In this document: positions 1 through 9,295 of the stretch, piece by piece
Layout: each line of letters begins with the position of its first letter
Numbering within the stretch: position 1 is the first letter of the stretch
Assembly: GCF_001005085.2 (NCBI RefSeq)
Contig: NZ_LBMU02000020.1
Location: 1-40,150 of the forward strand
Reading direction: 5' to 3'
DNA length: 40,150 bases
Origin: Streptomyces humi
Lineage (GTDB): Bacteria; Actinomycetota; Actinomycetes; Streptomycetales; Streptomycetaceae
Position numbers and translations under genes: made by a program
Notes under the pieces: generated by a model
Seen by the model: the letters and a program-made list of their open reading frames with translations, nothing else
Database searches by the model: none
Told to the model about the DNA's origin: nothing

Positions 1-460
1 GGCTTCGGGGGTGCCGGGAGCGGGGGCTGTCGGTGGGGCGTCAACCCGTGGGGTGGCCGGAGCAGGTGACGGTGAGGTGGGGCGCGGTGCCGTGCCGCTG
101 GGGGCGGGGGGCCGGCTCCGGGCGGCTGTGGCCGCGGTGAGGGGTGATGGGCCCGGGGGGCGTCGGGCGGGGCCCGCGACGCGGCCGAGTCGGTCGGACG
201 CGCCGCAGGCCGGAGCGGCCCTCCCGGCAACGCGCCACCCCCGTGGACGCGTTGCAGGGGCCCCGACCCGAACGGGGGAGGACGGCCCGGGGCCCCGCCG
301 GGTGTTCTGGGGCACCCGTGGGAAGCGATCTCCACGATGCCGTCCGCACCCCCCGCCCACCACCGTCATCTTGTTGCAACGGGGTCTCCGGAGGCCGGTC
401 GAAACCGGGGCGTACCCCTGCATTGCGGCGCCCCGTCCGGGAGGAGCCGTGTTGCGGAGC
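1..460. other. Left-edge stretch with no confident gene
   Basis: This stretch is extremely GC-rich and is open in nearly every frame, so open frames here mean little. One leftward frame running off the left edge reads as a Pro/Ala/Thr-rich, linker-like sequence (ending ...APATPRVDAPPTAPAPGTPEA in the leftward sense). It could be part of a secreted or membrane protein that continues outside the window, but I can place no start codon or ribosome site for it. No RNA gene or long repeat is visible. Confidence 0.3.
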
Positions 461-480
461 CGGTCCGGACCGCTCATAGT
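461..480 (+). promoter_or_regulatory. Palindrome next to a -10-like hexamer upstream of the first LuxR regulator
   Basis: A perfect 12-bp palindrome CGGTCCGGACCG (461-472) is followed by CATAGT (475-480), which could be a -10 hexamer about 40 bp before the start codon at 522. This is what an autoregulatory operator would look like, but short GC-rich palindromes are common here, so the reading is tentative. Confidence 0.3.
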
Positions 481-521
481 TGCGCTGCGGAAGAGGTAGC
501 AAACCGGGGGTGGAATGGGCG

Positions 522-1592
522 ATGGCCGGGCACGGGACGGAGGAGCATCCACACGGAGCCGACCGACTGTGCGCCGCCGGGGATCGCGTGTACTCCCGGG
601 CCGTGCGCCGGGGCCGGGTCCCGCGCACGGACGCCGACGCGGTGCCCTGTCTGCTCGAACTGGCGCTGCTGCACCCGGACCCCGACGACATGGACTGGCT
701 GGTGCCGACCTCCCCGCAGGAGGTCATGACCCGGCTGCTGCGCGGGGTCTACGACGAGGTGACGGACAGCCAGCGACGCGTGGGCTCGGCGGTGGCGGCG
801 TTCGACTGGTACGCCGGGCTGGGCCGGCAGCTGCCGGCGCTGACCGCAGCCGCCGACGGTACGGCGGCCATCCGCGTCCTTGACGGGCTGTCACGGATCC
901 AGGCGGCCATGGACGCGGCGACGGAGGCCTGTACGACCGAGGTGCTCACCGTGCAGCCCGGCGGCATCCGCCGCGAGTCGGAGCTGACCGAGGGCCTGCA
1001 CCGGGCTCTCGCCCTGCGGGGCCGCGGCGTGCGGATGCGCGACCTCTACACCCATGTCGCCCGGCACGGCCAGGGCCTGCTCAACTACCTGGAGCTGATG
1101 GGTGACGCGGTGGAGGCCCGTACCCTCGACGAGGTCATCGACCGGCTGATCCTCTTCGACCGCACGGTCGCCTTCATCCCCGCGAACGCGGACCGCACGA
1201 TGGCCCTGGAGCTGCGCCACCCGGCCCTGGTCGAGTACTTCGTCACGGTCTTCGAACGGCTCTGGCGCCTGGCCATCCCGCTCACCGCCCCGCTGCCCGA
1301 CACCGGCATCGAGGGCATCTCGCACCGCGAGCAGTCCATCGCGGCGCTGCTCGCCGAGGGCCACCAGGACGCGGTCATCGCGGAACGCCTGGGCATCAGC
1401 GTCCGTACCTGCCGTGCCCACATCGCCCGGCTCTCGGAGACGCTGGGCGCGGCCAGCCGTACCCAACTGGGCGTGCGGATAGCGCAGGTGGGCCTGGACC
1501 GGCCGCCGGGCGGGACCAGCGGGACGAACGGGCCGGGTGCGGCGCCGGCCGTGGTCAGCCTTCCCGATCAAGGATCCCCGAGCGTCCGATGA
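522..1592 (+). CDS. LuxR-family regulator with TrmB/PLD-like sensor region (paralog 1)
   Basis: A 356-aa cytoplasmic transcriptional regulator. The last ~65 residues (about 268-332, ISHREQSIAALLAEGHQDAVIAERLGISVRTCRAHIARL) form a LuxR/GerE-type helix-turn-helix. Residues about 95-255 resemble the TrmB/phospholipase-D-like sensor fold that Streptomyces couples to such HTHs; I see no receiver domain, so phosphorelay control is unlikely. The N-terminal 60 residues carry the block PCL..LLHPDPDD shared with the two leftward neighbours. ATG 522 is chosen because GGGGGTGGA lies 7 nt upstream; an in-frame start at 480 has no ribosome site. The 3' end overlaps the convergent paralog by 38 bp. The three related genes in a row point to local duplication around the small peptide gene at 3715. 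The ligand and the targets are unknown. Confidence 0.85.
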   Translation: MAGHGTEEHPHGADRLCAAGDRVYSRAVRRGRVPRTDADAVPCLLELALLHPDPDDMDWLVPTSPQEVMTRLLRGVYDEVTDSQRRVGSAVAAFDWYAGLGRQLPALTAAADGTAAIRVLDGLSRIQAAMDAATEACTTEVLTVQPGGIRRESELTEGLHRALALRGRGVRMRDLYTHVARHGQGLLNYLELMGDAVEARTLDEVIDRLILFDRTVAFIPANADRTMALELRHPALVEYFVTVFERLWRLAIPLTAPLPDTGIEGISHREQSIAALLAEGHQDAVIAERLGISVRTCRAHIARLSETLGAASRTQLGVRIAQVGLDRPPGGTSGTNGPGAAPAVVSLPDQGSPSVR

Positions 1593-2535
1593 GAAAGCCG
1601 AGCTGGGCGCGGCTGTCGCTGCCGAGGGTCACGCCGAGCCGGGCGATGTGGTCCCGGGCGGTCCGGACGTTCATGCCGAGCCGTTCGGCGATGACGGCGT
1701 CGGTGTGACCCTCCACGAGCAGGGCGGCGATCGCCCGTTGGCGCGGCGTGACGCCGTCGACGGTGGGGCGGTGCTCGACGTCCGGATAGATCGGGGTGGC
1801 CAGCCGCCACAGCCGGTCGAAGACCGTGACGAAGTACGTGATCAGCGCGGGATGCCGGACCTCCAGGGCGAGTGAGCCGTCCGGGTCGGCCGGGACGAAG
1901 GCCACGGCCCGGTCGATGACGATCAGCCGGTCGGGCAGCTCGTCCAGGGCACGGGCCTCGAAGTCGCCCCGGACCTCCTCGAAGCCGCCGTAGACCTCCG
2001 GCACATGGCGCAGGGTGTGCTGGTAGAGGGCGCGGACCCGGGCGCCCCGGTCCAGGATCGCCCGGTCCCGGTCCCGGGCGGCAGCGGCGGCGGCCCGGCC
2101 GCGGGCGCCGGTGAGACCGGAGTGCGACTGGATGCAGAGCACCTCCCGGCCGGCCTCGGCCATGGCGTCGGTGATGGCCCTGTTGATGGAGCGGGTCCCG
2201 CTGTGCAGCCGGAGCGTCGGGGTGCCGCCCTCCAGCGGGGACGGCGCGTGCACCCGCATCAGCGGTTCGAACAGCTCCACCAGCTGCTCCTCGCGCCGGC
2301 GTTCGTCGGCGACGCGGGCGGCAGCCGAGCGCAGCAGCCGGTGCAGGGCCGTGGCGGGCGGCTCGGGCTCCAGCCGGTCCAGGTCGTCCAGCGCCGGGTG
2401 GAGGAGGCCGAAGTCGGTCAGGCAGGGCGCGTCGGCGGCGTCCCGGACGCTGATGTGCCCGGCGCGCAGCGCGCGTTCGTACAGCTTCGCGCCGGCCGGG
2501 CACAGCTCCTCGACCCCGTGGTCGCAGCGGGTCAA
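1555..2535 (-). CDS. LuxR-family regulator with TrmB/PLD-like sensor region (paralog 2)
   Basis: A 326-aa regulator with the same architecture as its neighbours: a short helical N-terminus with APCLTDFGLLHPALDD, a central TrmB/PLD-like region (about 85-245), and a C-terminal LuxR-type HTH (about 259-326, containing AVIAERLGMNVRTARDHIARL). The start is TTG at 2535, supported by GGAGG at 2543-2547 with a 7-nt spacer. No receiver domain is seen. It is downstream of and co-directional with paralog 3 (61-bp gap), so the two may be one transcript. It is convergent with paralog 1. The sensor regions differ more than the HTH, which would fit recognition of different signals by related DNA-binding domains; that is inference. 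Confidence 0.85.
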   Translation of the reverse strand: MTRCDHGVEELCPAGAKLYERALRAGHISVRDAADAPCLTDFGLLHPALDDLDRLEPEPPATALHRLLRSAAARVADERRREEQLVELFEPLMRVHAPSPLEGGTPTLRLHSGTRSINRAITDAMAEAGREVLCIQSHSGLTGARGRAAAAAARDRDRAILDRGARVRALYQHTLRHVPEVYGGFEEVRGDFEARALDELPDRLIVIDRAVAFVPADPDGSLALEVRHPALITYFVTVFDRLWRLATPIYPDVEHRPTVDGVTPRQRAIAALLVEGHTDAVIAERLGMNVRTARDHIARLGVTLGSDSRAQLGFLIGRSGILDREG

Positions 2536-2596
2536 CGAGCCGCCTCCGCGCGCCCCGGGACCGCCGGCCTCCCGTGCTCGGTGTGCGGGGTGGACG

Positions 2597-3628
2597 TCAC
2601 CTGCCGCCGCCGTCCTCGGGGATCTTCCGGTCCAGGATCCCGGACTGGGCGATCAGGTAACCGAGCTGGGCGCGGCTGCCGCTGCCGAGCACCTGGGCCA
2701 GTTTGGCGATGTGGGCCCGGCAGGTGCGGACGTTCATGCCCAGGCGGCGGGCGATGGCCTCGTCCACGTGCCCCTCGACCAGGAGTTTCGCGATCGAGTG
2801 CTGGATGTCGGTGATGCCGTCGGGAGCCGTTTCGTAGGGGGCGCCGGCGCTCAGCGGCACGGCCCGGGTCCACATGAACTCGAAGACCTTGACCAGGTAG
2901 CGGACCAGGCCCGGGTGGCGCAGTTCCAGAGCGACCTGCTGGTCCTCGCGGATGGGGATGAAGGCGACCGTCTCGTCACAGATGATCAGGCGCTCCACCA
3001 GCTCGTCTATGGAGCGGTACTCCACCTTGCCGTCGGCGAGCTGGGCTCCGTAGGCCAGCTTCTCCTGGCTGTAGCGGGCGGTGTGCTGGTACAGCGTCCG
3101 GATCCGTACGCCCCGTTCTATGAGGGGCCGGTCGCGTTCCAGGCCGCGCAGCATGCTGGCCTCGGAGATCCGGTCGCTCGGCTGGACCGTGAGCATCTCC
3201 GTGTGGCACTGGGCGGTGGCCAGGTTGAGCGCGGTGTTGATGCGCTCGCCGCCTTCCAGCACCGTGATCGAGCCACCGCCCGCCGTCGGCTGGCCGCCGA
3301 TGGACAGGAAGGGCTCGAAGGCCCCCGCGATGTCGGTGGCCAGCCGCCGGCGTTCGGTGATCTCGCGTTCGAGGGGGTTGAGACGCTGGGCCAGCGCGAT
3401 CGCCGCCGGCACCGGCCGCAGCCAGTTCGGGTCGTCGGGGTCGGGGTGCAGCAGGGCGGAATCCATTAGGCAGGGCGCGGGTTCCGCGTCCGCGCGCGCG
3501 ATGCGTCCCGCGCGCAGAGCGGCCGCATACAGCCGACTACCCTCCGTGCACAGCTCGTTCACGGCATGGGGATGTGTCGCATTTGAGTGACTTGTTACCA
3601 AAACTCCACCCCCCAGGGTCCTGAACAT
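2597..3628 (-). CDS. LuxR-family regulator with TrmB/PLD-like sensor region (paralog 3)
   Basis: A regulator of up to 343 aa, with an N-terminal helical block (PCLMDSALLHPDPDD), a central PLD/TrmB-like part containing LTVQPSDRISEASMLRGLERDRPLIERGVRIRTLYQHTARY, and a C-terminal LuxR HTH (DEAIARRLGMNVRTCRAHIAKL). The start is uncertain: ATG 3628 lies inside a direct repeat and has no ribosome site, whereas TTG 3601 (334 aa) follows GGGGGTGGA, the same string found before paralog 1, although the spacer is short. It is divergently transcribed from the secreted-peptide gene at 3715, the arrangement expected if this regulator controls that peptide. Function beyond DNA binding is not known. Confidence 0.83.
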   Translation of the reverse strand: MFRTLGGGVLVTSHSNATHPHAVNELCTEGSRLYAAALRAGRIARADAEPAPCLMDSALLHPDPDDPNWLRPVPAAIALAQRLNPLEREITERRRLATDIAGAFEPFLSIGGQPTAGGGSITVLEGGERINTALNLATAQCHTEMLTVQPSDRISEASMLRGLERDRPLIERGVRIRTLYQHTARYSQEKLAYGAQLADGKVEYRSIDELVERLIICDETVAFIPIREDQQVALELRHPGLVRYLVKVFEFMWTRAVPLSAGAPYETAPDGITDIQHSIAKLLVEGHVDEAIARRLGMNVRTCRAHIAKLAQVLGSGSRAQLGYLIAQSGILDRKIPEDGGGR

Positions 3629-3714
3629 GCAGGAACATGATGCACCGATTGTGTGGCCACGACGTGCCCGAATGAGCCATCGTCGTACCTGACGGGGGAA
3701 AAGGGGACCTTCAA
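3623..3714. promoter_or_regulatory. Divergent promoter region with 10-bp-phased GAACATG direct repeats
   Basis: Between the leftward regulator and the rightward peptide gene, GAACATG occurs at 3623-3629 and again at 3633-3639: one helical turn apart, so on the same DNA face. That is typical of a direct-repeat operator. A purine-rich stretch (about 3693-3706, GGGGGAAAAGGGG) lies before GTG 3715 and may serve as the ribosome site. I cannot place -35/-10 boxes with confidence. Confidence 0.4.
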
Positions 3715-3921
3715 GTGAGGACGAAGCCGAAGATGCGTAACAAACTGCTTCGCTCGGTACTTGTCGCCGCCTTGTCCGCCGTCGCAGCCCTCGGGGTGCT
3801 CAGTGGCTTTTCGGCCGCCGGGAAGAGTGAGGTTCGTGCGAACAGCAGCTGGCCGTCGGTTGCCGTGAACTCCGAGACTGCCGGCGCTACTGATTCCGTG
3901 ACCGATGGAGCCGGGAGCTGA
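3715..3921 (+). CDS. Small secreted peptide (68 aa), candidate signal or precursor peptide
   Basis: Encodes a 68-aa protein with a textbook Sec signal peptide: basic start (MRTKPKMRNKLLR), hydrophobic core (SVLVAALSAVAALGVLSGF) and a plausible cleavage region around SAAG. The predicted exported part is only about 30-35 residues (KSEVRANSSWPSVAVNSETAGATD...), with no cysteine and one tryptophan. The start is GTG 3715. The stop (3919-3921) is one base from the next gene's GTG at 3923, and that gene's ribosome site lies inside this frame, so the two are translationally coupled. The position, divergent from a LuxR-type regulator and flanked by two more, suggests a signalling or modified peptide. 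No family is recognised and the function is inference only. Confidence 0.65.
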   Translation: MRTKPKMRNKLLRSVLVAALSAVAALGVLSGFSAAGKSEVRANSSWPSVAVNSETAGATDSVTDGAGS

Positions 3922-3922
3922 A

Positions 3923-4258
3923 GTGACCACCCCACCCGACGACCGATCCTTCCGCCGTGAGATGGCCACCGCGTACCGATCCGGCTGGCATTTCATCGAC
4001 CTGGTCACCGCCATCCCCCACAGTGGTGACTCGCTGATGGTGACCGTCTTCGGAGAACCGGTGGTCGTCACGAGGGACGAGGACGAGGACGTACGGGCGT
4101 ACCGATGCCTGCGCAAGCCGCGGGGCGCGCCACAGCCCGTGCGCTGTGCCGTCCGGTACGGAATGATTTTTGTGAATCTGGACCAACGGGACCACCGGCT
4201 GGCTGAGCCGGAGGTACCGGACGTGAGGACCATCTCGGCCACCCCCCGCAGTGCCTGA
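3923..4258 (+). CDS. Rieske-like small protein lacking the 2Fe-2S binding segment
   Basis: A 111-aa protein. Residues about 20-55 (GWHFIDLVTAIPHSGDSLMVTVFGEPVVVTRDEDEDVRAY) read like the start of the Rieske domain of ring-hydroxylating oxygenases: Trp near the start, -IP-GD-, GEPVVVTRD. The usual continuation is C-x-H-R-G-A, then C-x-x-H about 18 residues later. Here it is RCLRKPRGAPQPVRCAVRYGMIFVNLD, going straight to the segment that normally follows the cluster site (YG-IFVNLD). No CxH/CxxH ligand set remains, so it probably cannot bind a Rieske cluster, and the catalytic oxygenase domain is absent. GTG 3923 is chosen because GGGAG (3913-3917) sits 5 nt upstream; ATG 3905 lacks such a site. 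It is coupled to the secreted peptide gene and could be its partner or modifier. Alternatively it is a degenerate remnant. Confidence 0.7.
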   Translation: MTTPPDDRSFRREMATAYRSGWHFIDLVTAIPHSGDSLMVTVFGEPVVVTRDEDEDVRAYRCLRKPRGAPQPVRCAVRYGMIFVNLDQRDHRLAEPEVPDVRTISATPRSA

Positions 4259-4303
4259 CGCGATTCCCCCGTCGTAACAAAGATCGCTCAGGTGCTTCCC
4301 CCC

Positions 4304-4350
4304 GCAGCGGCGTCACCGTGACCTGAACACGGTGACGCCGCTGCAGTTTT
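4304..4350. terminator. Strong intrinsic terminator closing the peptide/Rieske block
   Basis: A perfect 17-bp inverted repeat (4304-4320 and 4328-4344, arms beginning GCAGCGGCGTCACC) with a 7-nt loop, followed by AGTTTT. It insulates the block at 3715-4258 from clpB. Confidence 0.85.
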
Positions 4351-4500
4351 GTGGGGACATTTCCTGGTATCGGCCGCTTCCGGCCACCATTCACGGTGGC
4401 TGAAACCCGCCGGTGGAACGGGTCGACCGCCCCGGCCCCGGCGCGCCGACCTCCCCGCACCCTCCTGCGGAACAGTTGCCGGAAGACCTCCCGGTCGCAC
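4351..4500. other. Intergenic DNA before the clpB promoter
   Basis: No gene is seen. A short hairpin GCCACC-N6-GGTGGC (4383-4400) is present. The rest is GC-rich sequence leading into the HAIR operator. Confidence 0.4.
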
Positions 4501-4537
4501 CTTGAGTGGAATAGACTCAAGTTTGTGTACGTTGGCT
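4501..4537 (+). promoter_or_regulatory. HAIR operator (HspR site) and clpB promoter
   Basis: CTTGAGT (4501-4507), 7 nt, ACTCAAG (4515-4521) is an exact match to the HspR-associated inverted repeat, CTTGAGT-N7-ACTCAAG. HspR represses dnaK, clpB and related genes in Streptomyces and relieves repression on heat shock. TTGAGT inside the left arm can serve as the -35, with GTGTAC (4525-4530) at the -10 position 17 nt later, so repressor and polymerase would compete. The site is 64 bp before the clpB start. Confidence 0.92.
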
Positions 4538-4584
4538 GAGTCAGTACCGGGACCAGCATGGGGACGTAGGAGGAGAACGCGAAC

Positions 4585-7218
<2,634 letters not shown>

Positions 7219-7248
7219 GCTGAATTCCGCCAACGGGAGGTGAACCCG

Positions 7249-7279
7249 CCGGGGCGGGGGTTGCCACCCCCCTCCCCGG
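7249..7279. terminator. GC-rich hairpin between clpB and the YbjN-like gene
   Basis: CCGGGG-C-GGGGGT pairs with ACCCCC-CT-CCCCGG across a short loop. There is no U-tract, so it may attenuate rather than fully end the clpB message. Confidence 0.4.
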
Positions 7280-7320
7280 ATGGGAGAGGATGGCAGGATC
7301 CGTATGAAGGGAAAAACACG

Positions 7321-7851
7321 GTGACCATCGACCCGTCCTCGATTCCGAACTTCGGGGGCCAGCCCGAGCCGCAGCCCCAAGGACCGGCGGGCCCCGTCGT
7401 CCCGGATCAGGATCTCGTGAAGCAGCTCCTCGACCAGATGGAGCTCAAGTACGTCGTCGACGACGAGGGTGACCTCGCGGCGCCGTGGGAGCAGTTCCGT
7501 ACGTACTTCATGTTCCGCGGTGAGGACGAGCAGGCGGTCTTCTCGGTGCGCACGTTCTACGACCGTCCGCACAAGATCGACGAGAAGCCCCAGCTGCTCG
7601 AGTCCATCGACGACTGGAACCGGCGGACCCTGTGGCCCAAGGTCTACACCCACACCCATGACGACGGCACGGTCCGTCTCATCGGTGAGGCGCAGATGCT
7701 GATCGGCACCGGCGTCGACATCAACCACTTCGTCTCGTCCACGGTCAGCTGGGTGCGCGCCGCGATCGAGTTCGACAAGTGGCTCGTCGAGCAGCTCGGC
7801 CTGGAGGAGGCCGTCAACGAGGCCGAGAAGCCCGAAGACGGCGACGAGTAG
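7321..7851 (+). CDS. YbjN domain-containing protein
   Basis: A 176-aa cytoplasmic protein. After a Pro/Gln-rich N-terminus (SIPNFGGQPEPQPQGPAGPV), residues about 35-165 match the YbjN/type III secretion chaperone-like fold, with motifs YVVDDEGDLAAPWEQFRTYFMFRGEDEQAVFS and LIGEAQMLIGTGVDINHFVSSTVSWV. In enterobacteria YbjN is linked to stress tolerance and motility; the actinobacterial versions are uncharacterised. GTG 7321 is chosen because a GAAGGGA ribosome site lies about 9 nt upstream; an in-frame start at 7240 would add a Gly/Pro-rich tail with no support. It follows clpB at 102 bp and may be read through from the heat-shock promoter. It converges with the mannosyltransferase gene 22 bp downstream. 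Confidence 0.85.
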   Translation: MTIDPSSIPNFGGQPEPQPQGPAGPVVPDQDLVKQLLDQMELKYVVDDEGDLAAPWEQFRTYFMFRGEDEQAVFSVRTFYDRPHKIDEKPQLLESIDDWNRRTLWPKVYTHTHDDGTVRLIGEAQMLIGTGVDINHFVSSTVSWVRAAIEFDKWLVEQLGLEEAVNEAEKPEDGDE

Positions 7852-7873
7852 GCAGACGGAGCGGGCAGCAGAC

Positions 7874-9052
7874 CTACAGCGGTGTGCGCGCGTACACGAC
7901 GAGGTACGTGCCGTAGCCGAACGAGAGCCCGGCCAGGGCCGTGACCATCACCGTCGCGTGCCAGGGCCGGGCTCTCGCCGTGCGCACCAGCGCCCGGGCC
8001 GGCGGCAGCAGCAGCGGGAAGGCCGGGAGCAGGAAGCGCGGCTTCGACTCGAAGAAGCCCGAGCCGCCGAGCGCGATCAGCAGCAGCACGGCGGTGTAGG
8101 CGAGGAGCGGGAGCGGGGCCCGGTCCAGGGCCAGCAGGGCGTACAGGACCACCGCCGCCGCCACGATCAGCAGGGCCACCGGGAAGACGAAGCGGTTGGC
8201 GCCCAGCAGCAGCTCACGGACGAAGCGCAGCGAGCCCCGGCCCAGGTCGAAGCGGGAGCCCCACAGGCGCTGCACGTCGAAGTAGCCGCCGAGCAGGTCC
8301 CCGGTGCGGCCACCGACCCACAGGACGTACGCCGTCCAGCCGAGCGGGGCGAGCGCCGCGCCCGTCCACAGCCTGTGGGTGACCCGGCCGCCGTGGCGGC
8401 GCAGCTCGCAGGCGGCGGCGACGAGCACGGCCGCGGCGACCGCGAAGCCGTTCGGCCGGGACAGGCCCGCCAGCGCCGCCAGGGTGCCCGCCCACAGCCA
8501 GTTCCCGGCCAGCACCGCGTACAGCGACCAGGCGGCGAACGCGGTCAGCACCGGTTCCGTGTACGCCATGGACAGCACCACGGAGTGCGGGAGCAGCGCC
8601 CACAGCAGCACCAGCGCGGTGCCCACCGCACGGCCGTGCAGCCGGGCCCCCACCGCGTAGACACCGGCCGCGGCGACGGCCGCCGCGGTCCAGGCCACCA
8701 GGAGCCCGGCGCCCGCCCCGCTGAGCGGCGTCACGGCCGTCAGGGTGCGGATCAGGGCCGGGTAGAGCGGGAAGAACGCCAGGTCGCTGTGGACGATGCC
8801 GGGCCCGAAGTGCAGGGTGCGGCCGTAGCCGTGCGCCGCGATGCCCAGGTACCACGCCGAGTCCCAGGACCGGCCGAGCAGCGTCAGCGGATGCCGGCCG
8901 CCCGCCCACGCGAGCAGCGCGAACACGGCCATGCCGGTGAGCCGGACCGCCGCGAACAGCCCCACGGCGACCCCGCCGGCCGTGACGAGGGACAGCCGGG
9001 TGCCGGGCCGCTGGGCGACGGGCGGGGCGAGGGCGGTGCTGGCGTGGCTCAC
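7874..9052 (-). CDS. PIG-V-like integral membrane mannosyltransferase
   Basis: A 392-aa polytopic membrane protein with about 9-10 hydrophobic helices. The luminal-loop motif GRSWDSAWYLGIAAHGYGRTLHFGPG...LAFFPLYPALIRTL is characteristic of the PIG-V / GT-C family, in which an acidic residue after the first helix (here in WDSAWY) is the likely catalytic base. Such enzymes transfer mannose from polyprenyl-phosphate-mannose on the outer face of the membrane. Actinobacteria have no GPI anchors, so the acceptor is probably a cell-envelope lipid, glycan or protein; this is inference. The start is GTG 9052. It converges with the YbjN-like gene and diverges from the cupin gene. Confidence 0.85.
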   Translation of the reverse strand: MSHASTALAPPVAQRPGTRLSLVTAGGVAVGLFAAVRLTGMAVFALLAWAGGRHPLTLLGRSWDSAWYLGIAAHGYGRTLHFGPGIVHSDLAFFPLYPALIRTLTAVTPLSGAGAGLLVAWTAAAVAAAGVYAVGARLHGRAVGTALVLLWALLPHSVVLSMAYTEPVLTAFAAWSLYAVLAGNWLWAGTLAALAGLSRPNGFAVAAAVLVAAACELRRHGGRVTHRLWTGAALAPLGWTAYVLWVGGRTGDLLGGYFDVQRLWGSRFDLGRGSLRFVRELLLGANRFVFPVALLIVAAAVVLYALLALDRAPLPLLAYTAVLLLIALGGSGFFESKPRFLLPAFPLLLPPARALVRTARARPWHATVMVTALAGLSFGYGTYLVVYARTPL

Positions 9053-9113
9053 ACTGGCACAGTGCCGTCGGACGCCGAGGGGAGCGAGAAATAGGCGCCC
9101 GATGGGGGGCTGC

Positions 9114-9128
9114 TAGCGTCCGGCCGCG
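9114..9128 (+). promoter_or_regulatory. -10 hexamer for a probable leaderless cupin transcript
   Basis: TAGCGT (9114-9119) lies 8 nt before GTG 9128 and no ribosome site is present. This places the transcript start at or within a base or two of the start codon. Confidence 0.5.
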
Positions 9129-9295
9129 TGAACGACAGCGTGAACGACAGCGTGAACGACAGCGTGAACGACAGCGTGAACGACAGCGTGAACGACAGCT
9201 TGGGCGACGGCGTGAGCGATGGCTTGAGCGACGGTGTGAACGACGGCCTGAACGACAGCTTGGGCGACGGCGTGAGCGGTGGCTTGGGCGACGGC
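9128..9295 (+). repeat. 12-bp in-frame minisatellite, 14 units
   Basis: Six identical copies of GTGAACGACAGC (9128-9199) are followed by eight degenerate copies (9200-9295; variants such as TTGGGCGACGGC and GTGAGCGATGGC). The unit is 4 codons (VNDS, LGDG, VSDG), so copy-number change never shifts frame. Most units begin with GTG or TTG, both legal start codons in Streptomyces. Confidence 0.95.

Noticed and set aside
41..727. Leftward 228-codon frame at the left edge
   Set aside because: It overlaps the regulator start region antisense, reads as Pro/Arg/Ser-rich low complexity and has no ribosome site.
9128..9295. CRISPR array
   Set aside because: The 12-bp units are contiguous with no spacers, lie in a coding frame, and no cas genes are present.
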